64,000 nucleotides of DNA from NCBI RefSeq assembly GCF_042433915.1, contig NZ_JBHLUN010000001.1, positions 186,001-250,000 on the forward strand. The letters run 5' to 3'. Source of the stretch: Roseomonas elaeocarpi. GTDB taxonomy: Bacteria; Pseudomonadota; Alphaproteobacteria; Acetobacterales; Acetobacteraceae. How positions within the stretch are numbered: the stretch's first letter is position 1; every line of letters starts with the position of its first letter. Below are positions 17,518 through 26,358 of the stretch, in pieces. Below the pieces are notes generated by a model. The model saw nothing but the letters and a program-made list of their open reading frames with translations, ran no database searches and was not told where the DNA came from. The position numbers and the translations under genes were made by a program.

Positions 17518-18498
17518 ATGGACATGCCGGTGTCGCGCGACGAGCTGCTGCCCGTGGGCGCGGATCGCGGGGAGGCAGAATGGACGGCGGCCGTGTTCGG
17601 ACGGAACGAGGCGCCCTTCATCGCCGGCTGCATCCGCGCCCTGGCCAGGGCCGGGGAGGGCAGAAACCTGCACGTCACGGTGCTGCTGAACGGCACCACC
17701 GACGGTTCCGCAGCCCTGGCGGCGGCGGCCCTGCGCGAGGCCGGGTTGCGCGGCCGGGTCTTCCTGATCCCGCAGGCCGACAAGGCGAACGCCCTCAACC
17801 AGTTCATCCACGCGCTGCGGCCGAGGGCGGAGGTCGGGTTCTTCGTGGATGCCTACGCCGCGGTGGAGCCGGACGCGCTGCGCCGGCTGGCCGCGCGGCT
17901 GCAGACGCACCCGGACGCCCTGGCAAGTGCGGCCGTGCCGAGCACGGGCCGCAGCGCCGCCGCCCTGCGCGAGCGGATGCGGGTGGAGCCCGGGCTGCAC
18001 GGCTCGCTCTTCGCGCTGCGCGGCCGCTTCCTGGACCGGGTCGCGGCGGCGGGGGTAAGGCTGCCGCTCGGCCTTTACCGCGGCGACGGGCTGGTCGGCT
18101 CGCTGGTGATGCACGACCTGGACGCGGCGCATGGCGGCTGGCGGACCGATCGCCTGCTGGTGGAGGAAGGCGCAACCTGGCGGGCGCCGACCCTGAGCCC
18201 GCTGCGCTGGCGCGACGCGCGTCGGCACTGGCACCGCCTGGTGCAACAGGGGCGCGGGCGGCTGCAATGGGCGGCGCTGCGCGACGTGCTCTACGCGGCG
18301 GACGGGCGCGGCGGCTTCGGCGCCATGCCCGGGGATGCCGACCGGCACGTGCTGGAATGGATCGCGCGTGACCCCACGGCACGGGCGCCGCGGTTCTGGC
18401 GCGATCCCTTCGCGGCGCTGGCCCTGCGCCGGATGCGCCGCGCCGCGCCCTGGGGTGACCTCGCGCCGCGCCTCGTCATGGACACGGAGGCCGCATGA
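17518..18498 (+). CDS. Glycosyltransferase family 2-like protein
   Basis: 326 residues. The N-terminal half has a GT-A-like pattern: WTAAVFGRNEAPFIAGCIRA, VTVLLNGTTDGSAALAA, KANALNQFIHAL and VGFFVDAYAAVEPDAL, where FVDAYA replaces the usual DxD. The rest (residues about 150-326) is Arg/Trp-rich and likely handles the acceptor. The missing second acidic residue makes activity uncertain. ATG begins one base after the flippase stop, with GGGAAAG upstream. Convergent with the acyltransferase gene, leaving eight bases between stops. Confidence 0.75.
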   Translation: MDMPVSRDELLPVGADRGEAEWTAAVFGRNEAPFIAGCIRALARAGEGRNLHVTVLLNGTTDGSAALAAAALREAGLRGRVFLIPQADKANALNQFIHALRPRAEVGFFVDAYAAVEPDALRRLAARLQTHPDALASAAVPSTGRSAAALRERMRVEPGLHGSLFALRGRFLDRVAAAGVRLPLGLYRGDGLVGSLVMHDLDAAHGGWRTDRLLVEEGATWRAPTLSPLRWRDARRHWHRLVQQGRGRLQWAALRDVLYAADGRGGFGAMPGDADRHVLEWIARDPTARAPRFWRDPFAALALRRMRRAAPWGDLAPRLVMDTEAA

Positions 18499-18506
18499 CC
18501 CCGCGC

Positions 18507-19544
18507 TCAGCCCTTCACCAGCCGCCGGAGCCGCGCCGCGAGGGCGAGCGGCGACAGCGCCGGCACACGCTCCGACCAGATGAGGCGCCCGGCGCCGTTC
18601 GCCAGGCTGCGCTTGTATTGCGCGTCCCCGGCCAGGAAATCGTACACGGCATCGCCCGCCGCCAGCGCGCGCTCCACCGCCATCGCGTGGCAGGTCAGCC
18701 CCGGCTTTTCCGCGGGTGCCGCCGCCGCCAGCCCGCTCTGATAGGCCAGCACGCGCCCACTCAGGCGGAAGTTGTAAAGGTAGCCCACCTCGGCTTCCCC
18801 TGCGGTCACGCGCAGCATGTCCAACTCCCCGCGCGCCGCGGCGGTCGCGATCAGCGCGCGGTGGAAGCGCAGCAGGAAGGGCGTGGCGAAGGCGCCGGGC
18901 GCGCCGCGTGCCGCCCACGTCCGGTCGTGCAGCGCGCGGAGCCGCTCGAACCATTGCAGCGCCTCGCCGGCCTCCGCCGCGCGCTCCAGCCGCAGCGGGC
19001 CGCGCTGCGCGAGCGCGCGGGCGGAGCGGCGCAGCTGCTGGCGCGTGTTGGCGCTGCGGGTCGCGAGGTAGTCGCCGCCGCAAGCCCGCACGGCCGCGAG
19101 GTCCAGCAGCGGCACGGGGCGCTCCATCTCGCGCAGCACGGTGCCCCCGGCCGCGGCGGCCAGCGCCGGCGCCGTGCCGCCGAGAACGAGGCGACGCACG
19201 CCGGGAACCTGCCACGCGGCGCGCAGCACGGCGGCCGCGGTTCCTTCCGGGGCACGTGCCGACACCAGGGGCGCGTTGTGCTCGATGAAGGGCGCGTCCA
19301 GCGCCGCATCGCCGCTTTCCGCGAGATGGAGGCGGCCGCGGCGACGGTTGAACAGGGCGAGCGCGAGGTTGCGCCCGCCCTCGCTCACCCGCACCAGGAC
19401 GGGGTCACCGTAGCGCTCCTCCGCCAGGCATCCCACCCAACTCCAGGACTGGAAAAAGGACAGCTCCGCCACCTCGGGCTCGAGCGCGCGCCATTCCGCT
19501 TCCAGTTGGGCGAGGTCGCGCACGGGATGGGCGGTGATCTGCAC
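18507..19544 (-). CDS. BioF2/FemAB-like GNAT acyltransferase
   Basis: 345 residues. Opens with PVRDLAQLEAEWRALEPEV and FFQSWSWVGCLAEE, the pattern of BioF2-type (PF13480) acetyltransferases, and has the second GNAT-like half with LDMLRVTAGEAEVGYLYNF, GLTCHAMAVERALAAGD and YDFLAGDAQYKRSLANG. Relatives acylate or aminoacylate glycans in exopolysaccharide operons. GTG at 19544 with AGGA upstream was chosen; an earlier GTG at 19574 would overlap the divergent gene's possible early start. A second protein of the same kind lies at 22577-23692. Confidence 0.82.
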   Translation of the reverse strand: MQITAHPVRDLAQLEAEWRALEPEVAELSFFQSWSWVGCLAEERYGDPVLVRVSEGGRNLALALFNRRRGRLHLAESGDAALDAPFIEHNAPLVSARAPEGTAAAVLRAAWQVPGVRRLVLGGTAPALAAAAGGTVLREMERPVPLLDLAAVRACGGDYLATRSANTRQQLRRSARALAQRGPLRLERAAEAGEALQWFERLRALHDRTWAARGAPGAFATPFLLRFHRALIATAAARGELDMLRVTAGEAEVGYLYNFRLSGRVLAYQSGLAAAAPAEKPGLTCHAMAVERALAAGDAVYDFLAGDAQYKRSLANGAGRLIWSERVPALSPLALAARLRRLVKG

Positions 19545-19597
19545 GGGAACGATCCTGCCCCGCCATGGCGGCACCGCACAACGTGGGGGCCGCGCCG

Positions 19598-21844
19598 ATG
19601 ACCGGATCGTCGCGCCGCGTCCTGCACGTGCTGAAGTACTACCGTCCGGCCTTCACCGGCGAGGGCGTGTTCCTGGAGCGCTGCAGCGCCGTGATGCAGG
19701 AACTGGCGGGAACGGTGGAGCACGACCTCCTCGTCACCCACACGCCACGCCCGAGCCGTCCAGAGGCGGCGGGCTTCTGTTCCACGCTGCGGCGGGTGCT
19801 CTACCTCAATGCCGGGCCGGTCCCAACCGTCCTGCACCACGCCAGGCTGGCATGGTGGTTCCTGCGGAACCTCTGGCGCTACGACGCCGTGCACTTCCGC
19901 ACCCACGCGGACTGGTACTTCGTCACCTACCTCCTCACCCGGTTGGCGGGGCGGCGGCTGGTGCTTTCGGCCACGCTGGACGACAGCCTGCCCGTGCTGA
20001 TCAACCACTACCGGCCGGGGCTCCGGCGGCTGGTGGCGGTGGGGTTCCGGCTGTTTCACGCCTATGTCGGCATCAGCCCCCGCTTGCACGAGCAGAACCG
20101 CGCCGCCGCGGCCGTGCCGGAGCGCTGCCACCTCATCCCCTGCGGTGTCACCGTGCCGCTGGCCACGCCCGGAACGCGGGAGCGCGTGCGCCGCTCGCTC
20201 GGCGTCCGGCCGGCCGATCCCGTGCTGCTCTTCGTCGGCGGCCTTTGCGCCCGCAAGGACCCGCTCTTCCTGATCGAGGCGATGCCGGCCGTGCTGGCGC
20301 GTCATCCCGGGGCCCGGCTCGTCCTCGTGGGGCCGCCGCTGGAGCCGGACTACGTGCAGAAGTTGGAGGCGGCGGCCGCGGCCGGGACCGGCGCGTCGGT
20401 CGTCTTCGCGGGCGAGCAGCTGGACCCGCATCCCTGGTTCGAGGCGGCCGACCTGCTGGTCTTCGCGTCCCGGCTGGAGGGTTTCGGCACGGTGGTGCCC
20501 GAAGCGATGGCGCACGGGCTGCCCGTGGTCGCGCGCCGGTTGCCGGGGGTGAACGACAGCTTCGTGCTGGAAGGGGAAACCGGCTTCCTCATGGAAGACC
20601 AGGCTGCCTACCTGGAGGCCGTCCTGCGCCTCGCCGGTGACGCGGCGCTGCGGCGCCGGCTGGGCTCGGCGGGCAAGGCGCTCTGCGCCCGCAAGTTCGG
20701 GATGCGGCAGGTGGCGGCACGCTACCTCGGGGTTTACGGCGTGGCGGAGGCCGGTGTGCCATCGCCGGAGGGACCGGAAAGCGGGCTCGGCTGCACCGCC
20801 TCCATCACCGACAGCCGCTTCCACGCCCAGGCCAGCACCGCCGCCGCCGATCCGCAGGGCGTCCCGCTGCTGTTGACCATGGTGGATGCGGAAGAAGCCT
20901 TCGACTGGACCCATCCCTTCTCGCGCGATGCGCGCGACGTCACCTCCATGCGGAGCCAGCACCTCGCCCACCGCGTCTTTTCCCGTCACGGCGTGGTGCC
21001 CGTTTACCTGGCGGACCATCCGGTGGCGTCGCAGGACGCCGGGCGGGCGCCGCTGCGGGAACTGCTGCAGGGTGGGCTCTGCGATCTCGGCGCGCAGCTT
21101 CACCCCTGGGTCACGCCGCCCTTCACCGAGGCGATCGGCGAGGCCAACAGCTATGCCGGCAACCTGCCGGTCGCGGTGGAGCTGGAAAAGGCGCGTTGCC
21201 TGACGGGTGCGCTGGAGGACGCCTTCGCGATCACGCCGCAAATCTACCGGACCGGGCGCTTCGGCGTCGGCCCGCGCACCGCGGACGTGCTCAAGCAACT
21301 CGGCTACGTCGCGGACAGCAGCGTTTCCCCCTGCTGGCCCGCGGCGGCGCAGCGCCACGACCCAGGCGCCTGGGCCAGCCCTCCCGGGCCCTACTGGGTG
21401 GACGGGGAGCGGACGCTGATGGAGATCCCGGTCTCCGCGGCCCTGGTCGGTCGCCTGGCGCGGCATGGCGGACGCGTGGCGCCGTTCCTGTTCCGCCCCG
21501 GGGCGGACCGGCTCCGCCTCGCCGGTGCCGCGGCCCGGCTGGGATTGCTGGAGCGCATACGCCTCAGCCCGGAAGGCATGACGGTCGAGGAAGCGAAGCG
21601 GCTGACGCGCGCCATGCTGGCGCAAGGCCACCGCGTCTTTGTCCTGACCTACCATTCCCCTTCGCTGGAGCCCGGCAACACGCCCTACGTCCGCACGGTG
21701 GCGCAGCGGGACCGCTTCCTGGCCTGGCTGGACGCCTACTACACCTTCTTCCGGGAAGAGGTGGGTGGCCGCAACGCCACCTGGCGGGAGGTGCGCTTCG
21801 GGACGGCCGCGGCGGCCGCGTCGCCGCTGGCGCTGGCGTCATGA
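19598..21844 (+). CDS. Glycosyltransferase (GT4)-polysaccharide deacetylase-like fusion protein
   Basis: 748 residues in two parts. Residues 1-390 are a GT4 enzyme: VLHVLKYYRPAFTGEGVFLE, LLFVGGLCARKDPLFLIEAM, RLVLVGPPLEPDYV and the EX7E region FASRLEGFGTVVPEAMAHG. After a linker, residues about 423-735 resemble WalW/NodB-type polysaccharide deacetylases: LLTMVDAEEAFDWTHPFS (motif 1 acid), GLCDLGAQLHPWVTPPF (metal His), YRTGRFGVGPRT, LMEIPVSAAL and a final VLTYHSPSLEPGN. It may transfer a sugar and remove an acetyl or similar group, or coordinate both steps. ATG 19598 was preferred over 19565. Its stop overlaps the YdcF start (ATGA). Confidence 0.85.
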   Translation: MTGSSRRVLHVLKYYRPAFTGEGVFLERCSAVMQELAGTVEHDLLVTHTPRPSRPEAAGFCSTLRRVLYLNAGPVPTVLHHARLAWWFLRNLWRYDAVHFRTHADWYFVTYLLTRLAGRRLVLSATLDDSLPVLINHYRPGLRRLVAVGFRLFHAYVGISPRLHEQNRAAAAVPERCHLIPCGVTVPLATPGTRERVRRSLGVRPADPVLLFVGGLCARKDPLFLIEAMPAVLARHPGARLVLVGPPLEPDYVQKLEAAAAAGTGASVVFAGEQLDPHPWFEAADLLVFASRLEGFGTVVPEAMAHGLPVVARRLPGVNDSFVLEGETGFLMEDQAAYLEAVLRLAGDAALRRRLGSAGKALCARKFGMRQVAARYLGVYGVAEAGVPSPEGPESGLGCTASITDSRFHAQASTAAADPQGVPLLLTMVDAEEAFDWTHPFSRDARDVTSMRSQHLAHRVFSRHGVVPVYLADHPVASQDAGRAPLRELLQGGLCDLGAQLHPWVTPPFTEAIGEANSYAGNLPVAVELEKARCLTGALEDAFAITPQIYRTGRFGVGPRTADVLKQLGYVADSSVSPCWPAAAQRHDPGAWASPPGPYWVDGERTLMEIPVSAALVGRLARHGGRVAPFLFRPGADRLRLAGAAARLGLLERIRLSPEGMTVEEAKRLTRAMLAQGHRVFVLTYHSPSLEPGNTPYVRTVAQRDRFLAWLDAYYTFFREEVGGRNATWREVRFGTAAAAASPLALAS

Positions 21845-22593
21845 TGGAGAACAGCATCCCGCTCCGTCAGGTGCTCACCGCGCTCGGCCTGCCGCCGCTG
21901 GTTCTCGTTCTCGCCTGCGTGGCGGGGGGGCTGCTGGCCTGGCGCGGCTCGCGGGCCGCGGGGCTCTGCGTGGCCATCATCGCCTCGATGCTTCTGCTGC
22001 TGGCCACGCCTGCCATCTCCGCCCTGCTCATGGCCTCGCTGGAGCGCGAGATCGCCGCGCCCGCACCCGTCTCGGGCGTGGTGCCGGCGGCCATTATCGT
22101 GCTCGGGGCCGAGGTGACGCATGGCCGGCACGGCGCGACGGTCGGGCCGCTGACGCTGGAGCGGCTGCGTGCCGGGGCGGCCCTGCACCGCCGCACGGGC
22201 CTGCCGCTCCTGGTCACGGGTGGCGTGCTGTCGCCCGGTGACCCCCCGCTCGCGGCCCTGATGGCGCGCAGCCTGGCCGAGGACTTCCACGCCCCCGTCC
22301 GGTGGGTGGAACCGCGGGCCGCCGACACGCGCGACAACGCCGTGTTCAGCGCCGCCATGCTGCGCGCCGAGGGGATCGAGGCCGCCTTCGTCGTCAGCCA
22401 TGCCTGGCACCTGCCGCGGGCGCTGGAAGCCTTCGGGCGGACCGGGCTGGCCGCCGTGCCGGAGGCGCCGGACCTGGACGCCGCACCCCGCTTCGGCCTG
22501 CCGCAGTGGCTGCCCCGCGCGGACTACCTGGCCGAAAGCTGGTTCGCCCTGCGGGAATGGGTGGGGAGGCTGTTCTATGCCATCCGTGGCTGA
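21841..22593 (+). CDS. YdcF family protein (DUF218)
   Basis: 250 residues. Two hydrophobic helices lie near residues 13-50 (LGLPPLVLVLACVAGGLLAW and AIIASMLLLLATPAISALLM), then a DUF218 domain: AAIIVLGAEVTHGRHGATVG, ERLRAGAALHRRTGLPLLVTGG, DTRDNAVFSAAMLRAEG and FVVSHAWHLPRALEAF. This family (SanA/YdcF/ElyC) is linked to envelope and polysaccharide metabolism, with no firm reaction. ATG overlaps the upstream stop by four bases and the gene overlaps the next start by 17 bases, so it is in the operon. Confidence 0.85.
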   Translation: MMENSIPLRQVLTALGLPPLVLVLACVAGGLLAWRGSRAAGLCVAIIASMLLLLATPAISALLMASLEREIAAPAPVSGVVPAAIIVLGAEVTHGRHGATVGPLTLERLRAGAALHRRTGLPLLVTGGVLSPGDPPLAALMARSLAEDFHAPVRWVEPRAADTRDNAVFSAAMLRAEGIEAAFVVSHAWHLPRALEAFGRTGLAAVPEAPDLDAAPRFGLPQWLPRADYLAESWFALREWVGRLFYAIRG

Positions 22594-23692
22594 AACCGGC
22601 ACCGGGGCCAGCACGGCCGCCCGGCTGGTGCGGCTGGAGGACGCGCGCCTCCCGGCCTGGTGCGACCGCTACCTGGCGCCGCCAGGGGACGACTTCTTCG
22701 CCGCGCGGGACTGGTACGACACCGTTCTGGCCCATGCCGTGCCGCCGGGTGCCGCGCCGCTGCTGGCGGTGTGCGGCACGGTGGTGCTTCCGCTGCTGAG
22801 CGAGGGGCGGCGGCTGCGCGCCCTGGCCACGCCCTACACGCTGCGCTGGGAGCCGCTCGCCGCCTCGGGCACCGGCGAGACCGCGTTGCGCGATGCCGGT
22901 CGCGCCTTCGCCGGGCTGCTCCGCGGCCGCCCGCCGACCCGGTTGGAAGCCATGGACGATGCGTCGCCCGTGATGGCGGGGATGTCGCGCGGCCTCCGGG
23001 CCGGCGGGCTCGCCCTCGACCGCTACCGCCATTTCGGCAACTGGCGGCAGGTTCTGACGCCCGGCGGCGGCTGGTCGCGCTACCTGGCGAACCGCCCGCC
23101 GGCGCTGCGCACCACCATCGAGCGCAAGCTGGCCCGCGCCGCGCGAGAGTCGCGCTTCACGCTCGTGACGGCGCCGGGCGCCGTGCTGGACGCCGCCATC
23201 CGCGACTACCACGCCGTGCGGGCGCGTAGCTGGAAGCCGCCCGAGCCCGCGCCGGATTTCGACGCCGCCCTGATGCGCGCCGCCGCGGCCGTTGGCACCC
23301 TGCGCCTCGGCCTGCTGCACCGCGCGGCCGACGCCCGGCCATTGGCCGCGCAGTACTGGGTCGTCACGGGCGGCCGCGCCACCCTCCTGAAGCTGTCGCA
23401 CGACGAGGCGGAGCGGGCGGCATCCCCCGGCACTGCGCTGACCGCGCTGATGATCCGCGCGCTGATCGAGGACGATGATGTCGGCGAGCTCGACTTCGGC
23501 CGCGGCGACGATCCCTACAAGCGGCTCTGGGTCGCGGAGCGCCGGCAGCGGGTCGGGCTGGTGATCACGGATCCCTGGCACCCCGCGGGGATGCTGGAAC
23601 TGGCGCACCAGCTGGCCGGGCGGGGGCGGCGGAAGGTCATGGCCTGGCGGCGGGCGGTTCCTGCCGGGGAAGCGCAGAGGGAGGACGCATGA
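22577..23692 (+). CDS. BioF2/FemAB-like GNAT acyltransferase
   Basis: 371 residues. Pattern of a PF13480 acyltransferase: an N-terminal half with DDFFAARDWYDTVLAHAVPP, a middle HFGNWRQVLTPGGGWSRYL and ALRTTIERKLARAARE, and the second half LRLGLLHRAADARPLAAQY, ATLLKLSHDEAERAASPGTA and LDFGRGDDPYKRLWVAERRQ. Similar proteins acylate exopolysaccharide or lipid-linked sugars. It begins 17 bases inside the YdcF gene and its stop overlaps the following glycosyltransferase ATG, so it is translationally coupled on both sides. Confidence 0.82.
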   Translation: MPSVAETGTGASTAARLVRLEDARLPAWCDRYLAPPGDDFFAARDWYDTVLAHAVPPGAAPLLAVCGTVVLPLLSEGRRLRALATPYTLRWEPLAASGTGETALRDAGRAFAGLLRGRPPTRLEAMDDASPVMAGMSRGLRAGGLALDRYRHFGNWRQVLTPGGGWSRYLANRPPALRTTIERKLARAARESRFTLVTAPGAVLDAAIRDYHAVRARSWKPPEPAPDFDAALMRAAAAVGTLRLGLLHRAADARPLAAQYWVVTGGRATLLKLSHDEAERAASPGTALTALMIRALIEDDDVGELDFGRGDDPYKRLWVAERRQRVGLVITDPWHPAGMLELAHQLAGRGRRKVMAWRRAVPAGEAQREDA

Positions 23693-24867
23693 GGATTCTC
23701 TACAGCCACCGGATCCGCTCGCGCGACGGGCAGGCCGTGCATCTCGAGGCCATGGTCGCGGCCCTGCGCGCGGAAGGGCACGAGGTGCGGGTCGTGGGCC
23801 CCGCCGGCTTCGAGCGCGGCTCCCTCGGGGGCGACAGCCAGGCCGTGTCCTTTATCCGCCGGCGCCTGCCGGCCTGGGTTGGGGAGCTCGCGGAACTGGC
23901 CTACGCCGTGCCGGCCACGATCCGCCTCGACCGCGCCGCCGCCACCTTCCGGCCAGACGCGATCTATGAGCGCGCAAACCTGTTCCACCTCGCCGGCACC
24001 GTCGTCGCGGCGCGGCGCGGGCTGCCGCTCCTGCTGGAGGTCAACGCCCCGCTGGCCGAGGAGCGGGCGCGCTTCGGCGGGCTGGCCCTGCGCCCGATCG
24101 CGGCCCTGTTCGAGCGCCTGGTGTGGCGCCGTGCGGACCGGGTGCTGCCGGTCACGGCGGTTCTCGCGGCGCAGGTCGCGCAGGCGGGGGTGCCGGCCTC
24201 GCGCATCACCGTCGTGCCCAACGGCATCGCGCCGGAGGATTTCCCCGCCCGTCCCACCGCACCATCGCGGGACAACATCGTCCTGGGCTTCATCGGCTTT
24301 CTGCGGGACTGGCATGGCCTGGCCTCGGTGGTGCGCGCCGTGGCGGCGGTGGAGCCAGCGCTGCGTCCCGTGCTGCACGTGGCGGGCGACGGGCCGGCCC
24401 GCGCAGGGCTGGAGCGGACCGCCGCCGAGTGCGGCGTGGCGGACCGGGTGCGCTTCACCGGCCTCATCCCGCGTGAGCAGGTGCCGGAGGTCATCGCAGG
24501 GTTCGACATCGCGCTGCAGCCGGCGGCGGTGGCCTATGCCTGCCCCCTGAAGGTGCTCGAATACATGGCCGCCGGCCGCCCCATTCTCGCCCCGGACCAA
24601 CCGAACATCCGGGAACTGCTGGAGCATGACCGCACGGCCCTGCTCTTCGATCCCGCCGATCCGGATGCGCTCTGGCGCGGCGCGATGCGGCTGGCGGGCG
24701 ATCCGGCGCTGCGCCGCAGGCTCGGCGAGGCGGCAAGGGCCGAGATCCTGCGCCGCGACCTGACCTGGCAGGGCCATGCGCGGCGCGTCGCCCGCCTCGC
24801 CGCCGCGGAAGCGAGCCGTCGTGGCGCGCGACCCGCCGCCGGCACCGCGCCGGAGCCCGCCGCCTGA
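23689..24867 (+). CDS. Glycosyltransferase family 4, exosortase-locus type
   Basis: 392 residues. MRILYSHRIRSRDGQAVHLE followed by MVAALRAEGHEVRVVGP is the N-terminal domain of GT4 enzymes common in exosortase-A loci. The C-terminal domain has IVLGFIGFLRDWHGLASVV, LHVAGDGPARAGLE, FDIALQPAAVAYACPLKVLE and YMAAGRPILAPDQPNIREL. In the donor-binding region an acid is present at LKVLEYMAAG. ATG overlaps the upstream stop (ATGA) and the stop overlaps the next ATG. Sugar specificity unknown. Confidence 0.9.
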   Translation: MRILYSHRIRSRDGQAVHLEAMVAALRAEGHEVRVVGPAGFERGSLGGDSQAVSFIRRRLPAWVGELAELAYAVPATIRLDRAAATFRPDAIYERANLFHLAGTVVAARRGLPLLLEVNAPLAEERARFGGLALRPIAALFERLVWRRADRVLPVTAVLAAQVAQAGVPASRITVVPNGIAPEDFPARPTAPSRDNIVLGFIGFLRDWHGLASVVRAVAAVEPALRPVLHVAGDGPARAGLERTAAECGVADRVRFTGLIPREQVPEVIAGFDIALQPAAVAYACPLKVLEYMAAGRPILAPDQPNIRELLEHDRTALLFDPADPDALWRGAMRLAGDPALRRRLGEAARAEILRRDLTWQGHARRVARLAAAEASRRGARPAAGTAPEPAA

Positions 24868-26039
24868 TGTCCCTGTCCGCACCCATCCTGGACGAGGTTG
24901 CGCCCGAAGAGGAGCAACCCACGGCCGCACCCGCCGCGGCACCGCTGCTGCTGCACGTCTTTCCCAGCTTCGCGGTCGGCGGCGCGCAGGTGCGCTTCGC
25001 CGCGCTGGCGAACCGCTTCGGCGCGCGCTGGCGGCACGTCGTCGTCACCCTGGACGGCCGCTCCGACTGCCTGAAGCGCATCCAGGCCGGGGCGTCCGTC
25101 ACCACGATCCAGCCACCCTGGGAGGTATCGCCAGGACCAGCGCAGCGGCTGGCGCGCATCGCCGCGCTGCTGCGCCGGCTGAACCCCGCGCTGCTGGTGA
25201 CCAGCAACTGGGGCAGCATCGAATGGGCCATGGCCAACCGCCTCGGTCCTCGCCTGCCGCATCTGCACACGGAGGATGGCTTCGGGCCGGAGGAAAGCGG
25301 TGGGCAGTTCCGCCGGCGGATCCTGTTCCGCCGCCTCGTGCTGCGGCGAAGCAGTGTCATGCTGCCGTCGCAAACCCTGCTGCGGGCCGCGCAGGAAGTC
25401 TGGCGGCTGCCGACGCAGCAACTCAGCCACCTTCCCAACGGCATCGACCTCCGTCGCTTCCGGCCCGACGGCTTGAAGGCCCAGCTTGGCCTAGGCGGCG
25501 AGGGGCCGCTGATCGGCACCGTGGCGGCGCTGCGGCCGGAAAAGAACCTCGCGCGGCTCCTGCGCGCGGCGGCCCTGCTGCGGCAACAGGGCGTGGCATT
25601 CCGTCTGGTGCTGATCGGCGACGGACCCGAAAGGCCGCGGCTGGAAGCCCTGGCCGGGGAACTCGGCATCGGTGGCGTGACACGTTTCGCGGGCCACGTG
25701 GCGGACCCGGCGGCGGCCTACCGGGCGATGGATATTGTCGCCCTGTCTTCCGACACCGAGCAGATGCCCTTCTCGGTGCTGGAGGCGATGGCGACGGGCC
25801 TGCCCGTCGCGGCGACCGAGGTCGGCGATGTCCGCCTGATGCTGTCCGAAGGGAATGCGCCGTTTCTGGCGGCGCGCTCCGACGCCGCCCTGGCCGAAGC
25901 GCTGCGGCCGCTGCTGCTCGACGCCACGCTGCGGCATCGCATCGGCCGCGCGAACCGCTTCAAGGCGGAGCGCGACTACGACCAGGAAAACATGTTCCAG
26001 GCCCATGCCAGACTGATCGAACAAACGATGAGACCATGA
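24867..26039 (+). CDS. Glycosyltransferase family 4
   Basis: 392 residues. After a short Ala/Pro-rich leader, LLLHVFPSFAVGGAQVRFAA opens the N-terminal Rossmann domain; the second has LIGTVAALRPEKNLARLLRA, RLVLIGDGPERPRLE and ALSSDTEQMPFSVLEAMATG (EX7E site), then LPVAATEVGDVRLML. All are classic GT4 features. The ATG overlaps the upstream stop and its own stop overlaps the start of the broken gene that follows. It is the last intact gene of the locus. Confidence 0.9.
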   Translation: MSLSAPILDEVAPEEEQPTAAPAAAPLLLHVFPSFAVGGAQVRFAALANRFGARWRHVVVTLDGRSDCLKRIQAGASVTTIQPPWEVSPGPAQRLARIAALLRRLNPALLVTSNWGSIEWAMANRLGPRLPHLHTEDGFGPEESGGQFRRRILFRRLVLRRSSVMLPSQTLLRAAQEVWRLPTQQLSHLPNGIDLRRFRPDGLKAQLGLGGEGPLIGTVAALRPEKNLARLLRAAALLRQQGVAFRLVLIGDGPERPRLEALAGELGIGGVTRFAGHVADPAAAYRAMDIVALSSDTEQMPFSVLEAMATGLPVAATEVGDVRLMLSEGNAPFLAARSDAALAEALRPLLLDATLRHRIGRANRFKAERDYDQENMFQAHARLIEQTMRP

Positions 26040-26358
26040 TGGACGGCGCGGCACAGATCTTCGCGACCCTGCGGGGAATCCGGCTCGCCTGTCCGAAGGA
26101 CGGCCGGGCCCTGGAGGTGAAGGGTGCCATGCTGCGCTGCTGTGGATGTGGCACCGCCTGCCCGGTTGCCGGCGGCGTGCCGGTGCTGATCGACGACGAC
26201 CGCTCTGCCTCTGCGGACTACAGCGCGGGCGCTCGCGCGATGGATCGCCGGTTTCCGATCGCGCCCTGGTGTTCAACTATCGCAGCGGCTTCGGCCTCGG
26301 CCCGGAACACCTGTCGCCGCCTTATGCGGGAAAGGCGATGAGGTTCTGCGTGACGTAG
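26036..26358 (+). pseudogene. Broken Trm112-like zinc-ribbon/methyltransferase-type gene, truncated
   Basis: ATG at 26036 overlaps the preceding stop (ATGA), as expected of the next operon gene. The first 65 residues carry a zinc-ribbon of the Trm112 kind: LACPKDGRALEVKGAMLRCC with GCGTACPVAGGVPVLIDD, the usual front of many SAM-dependent methyltransferases. Near 26,250 the sensible reading passes to another frame (DRALVFNYRSGFGLGPEHL), which ends at a stop at 26358. The catalytic domain is absent and a - strand FkbM gene overlaps the end. This looks like a frameshift or recombination junction that removed the rest of the gene. Confidence 0.55.
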
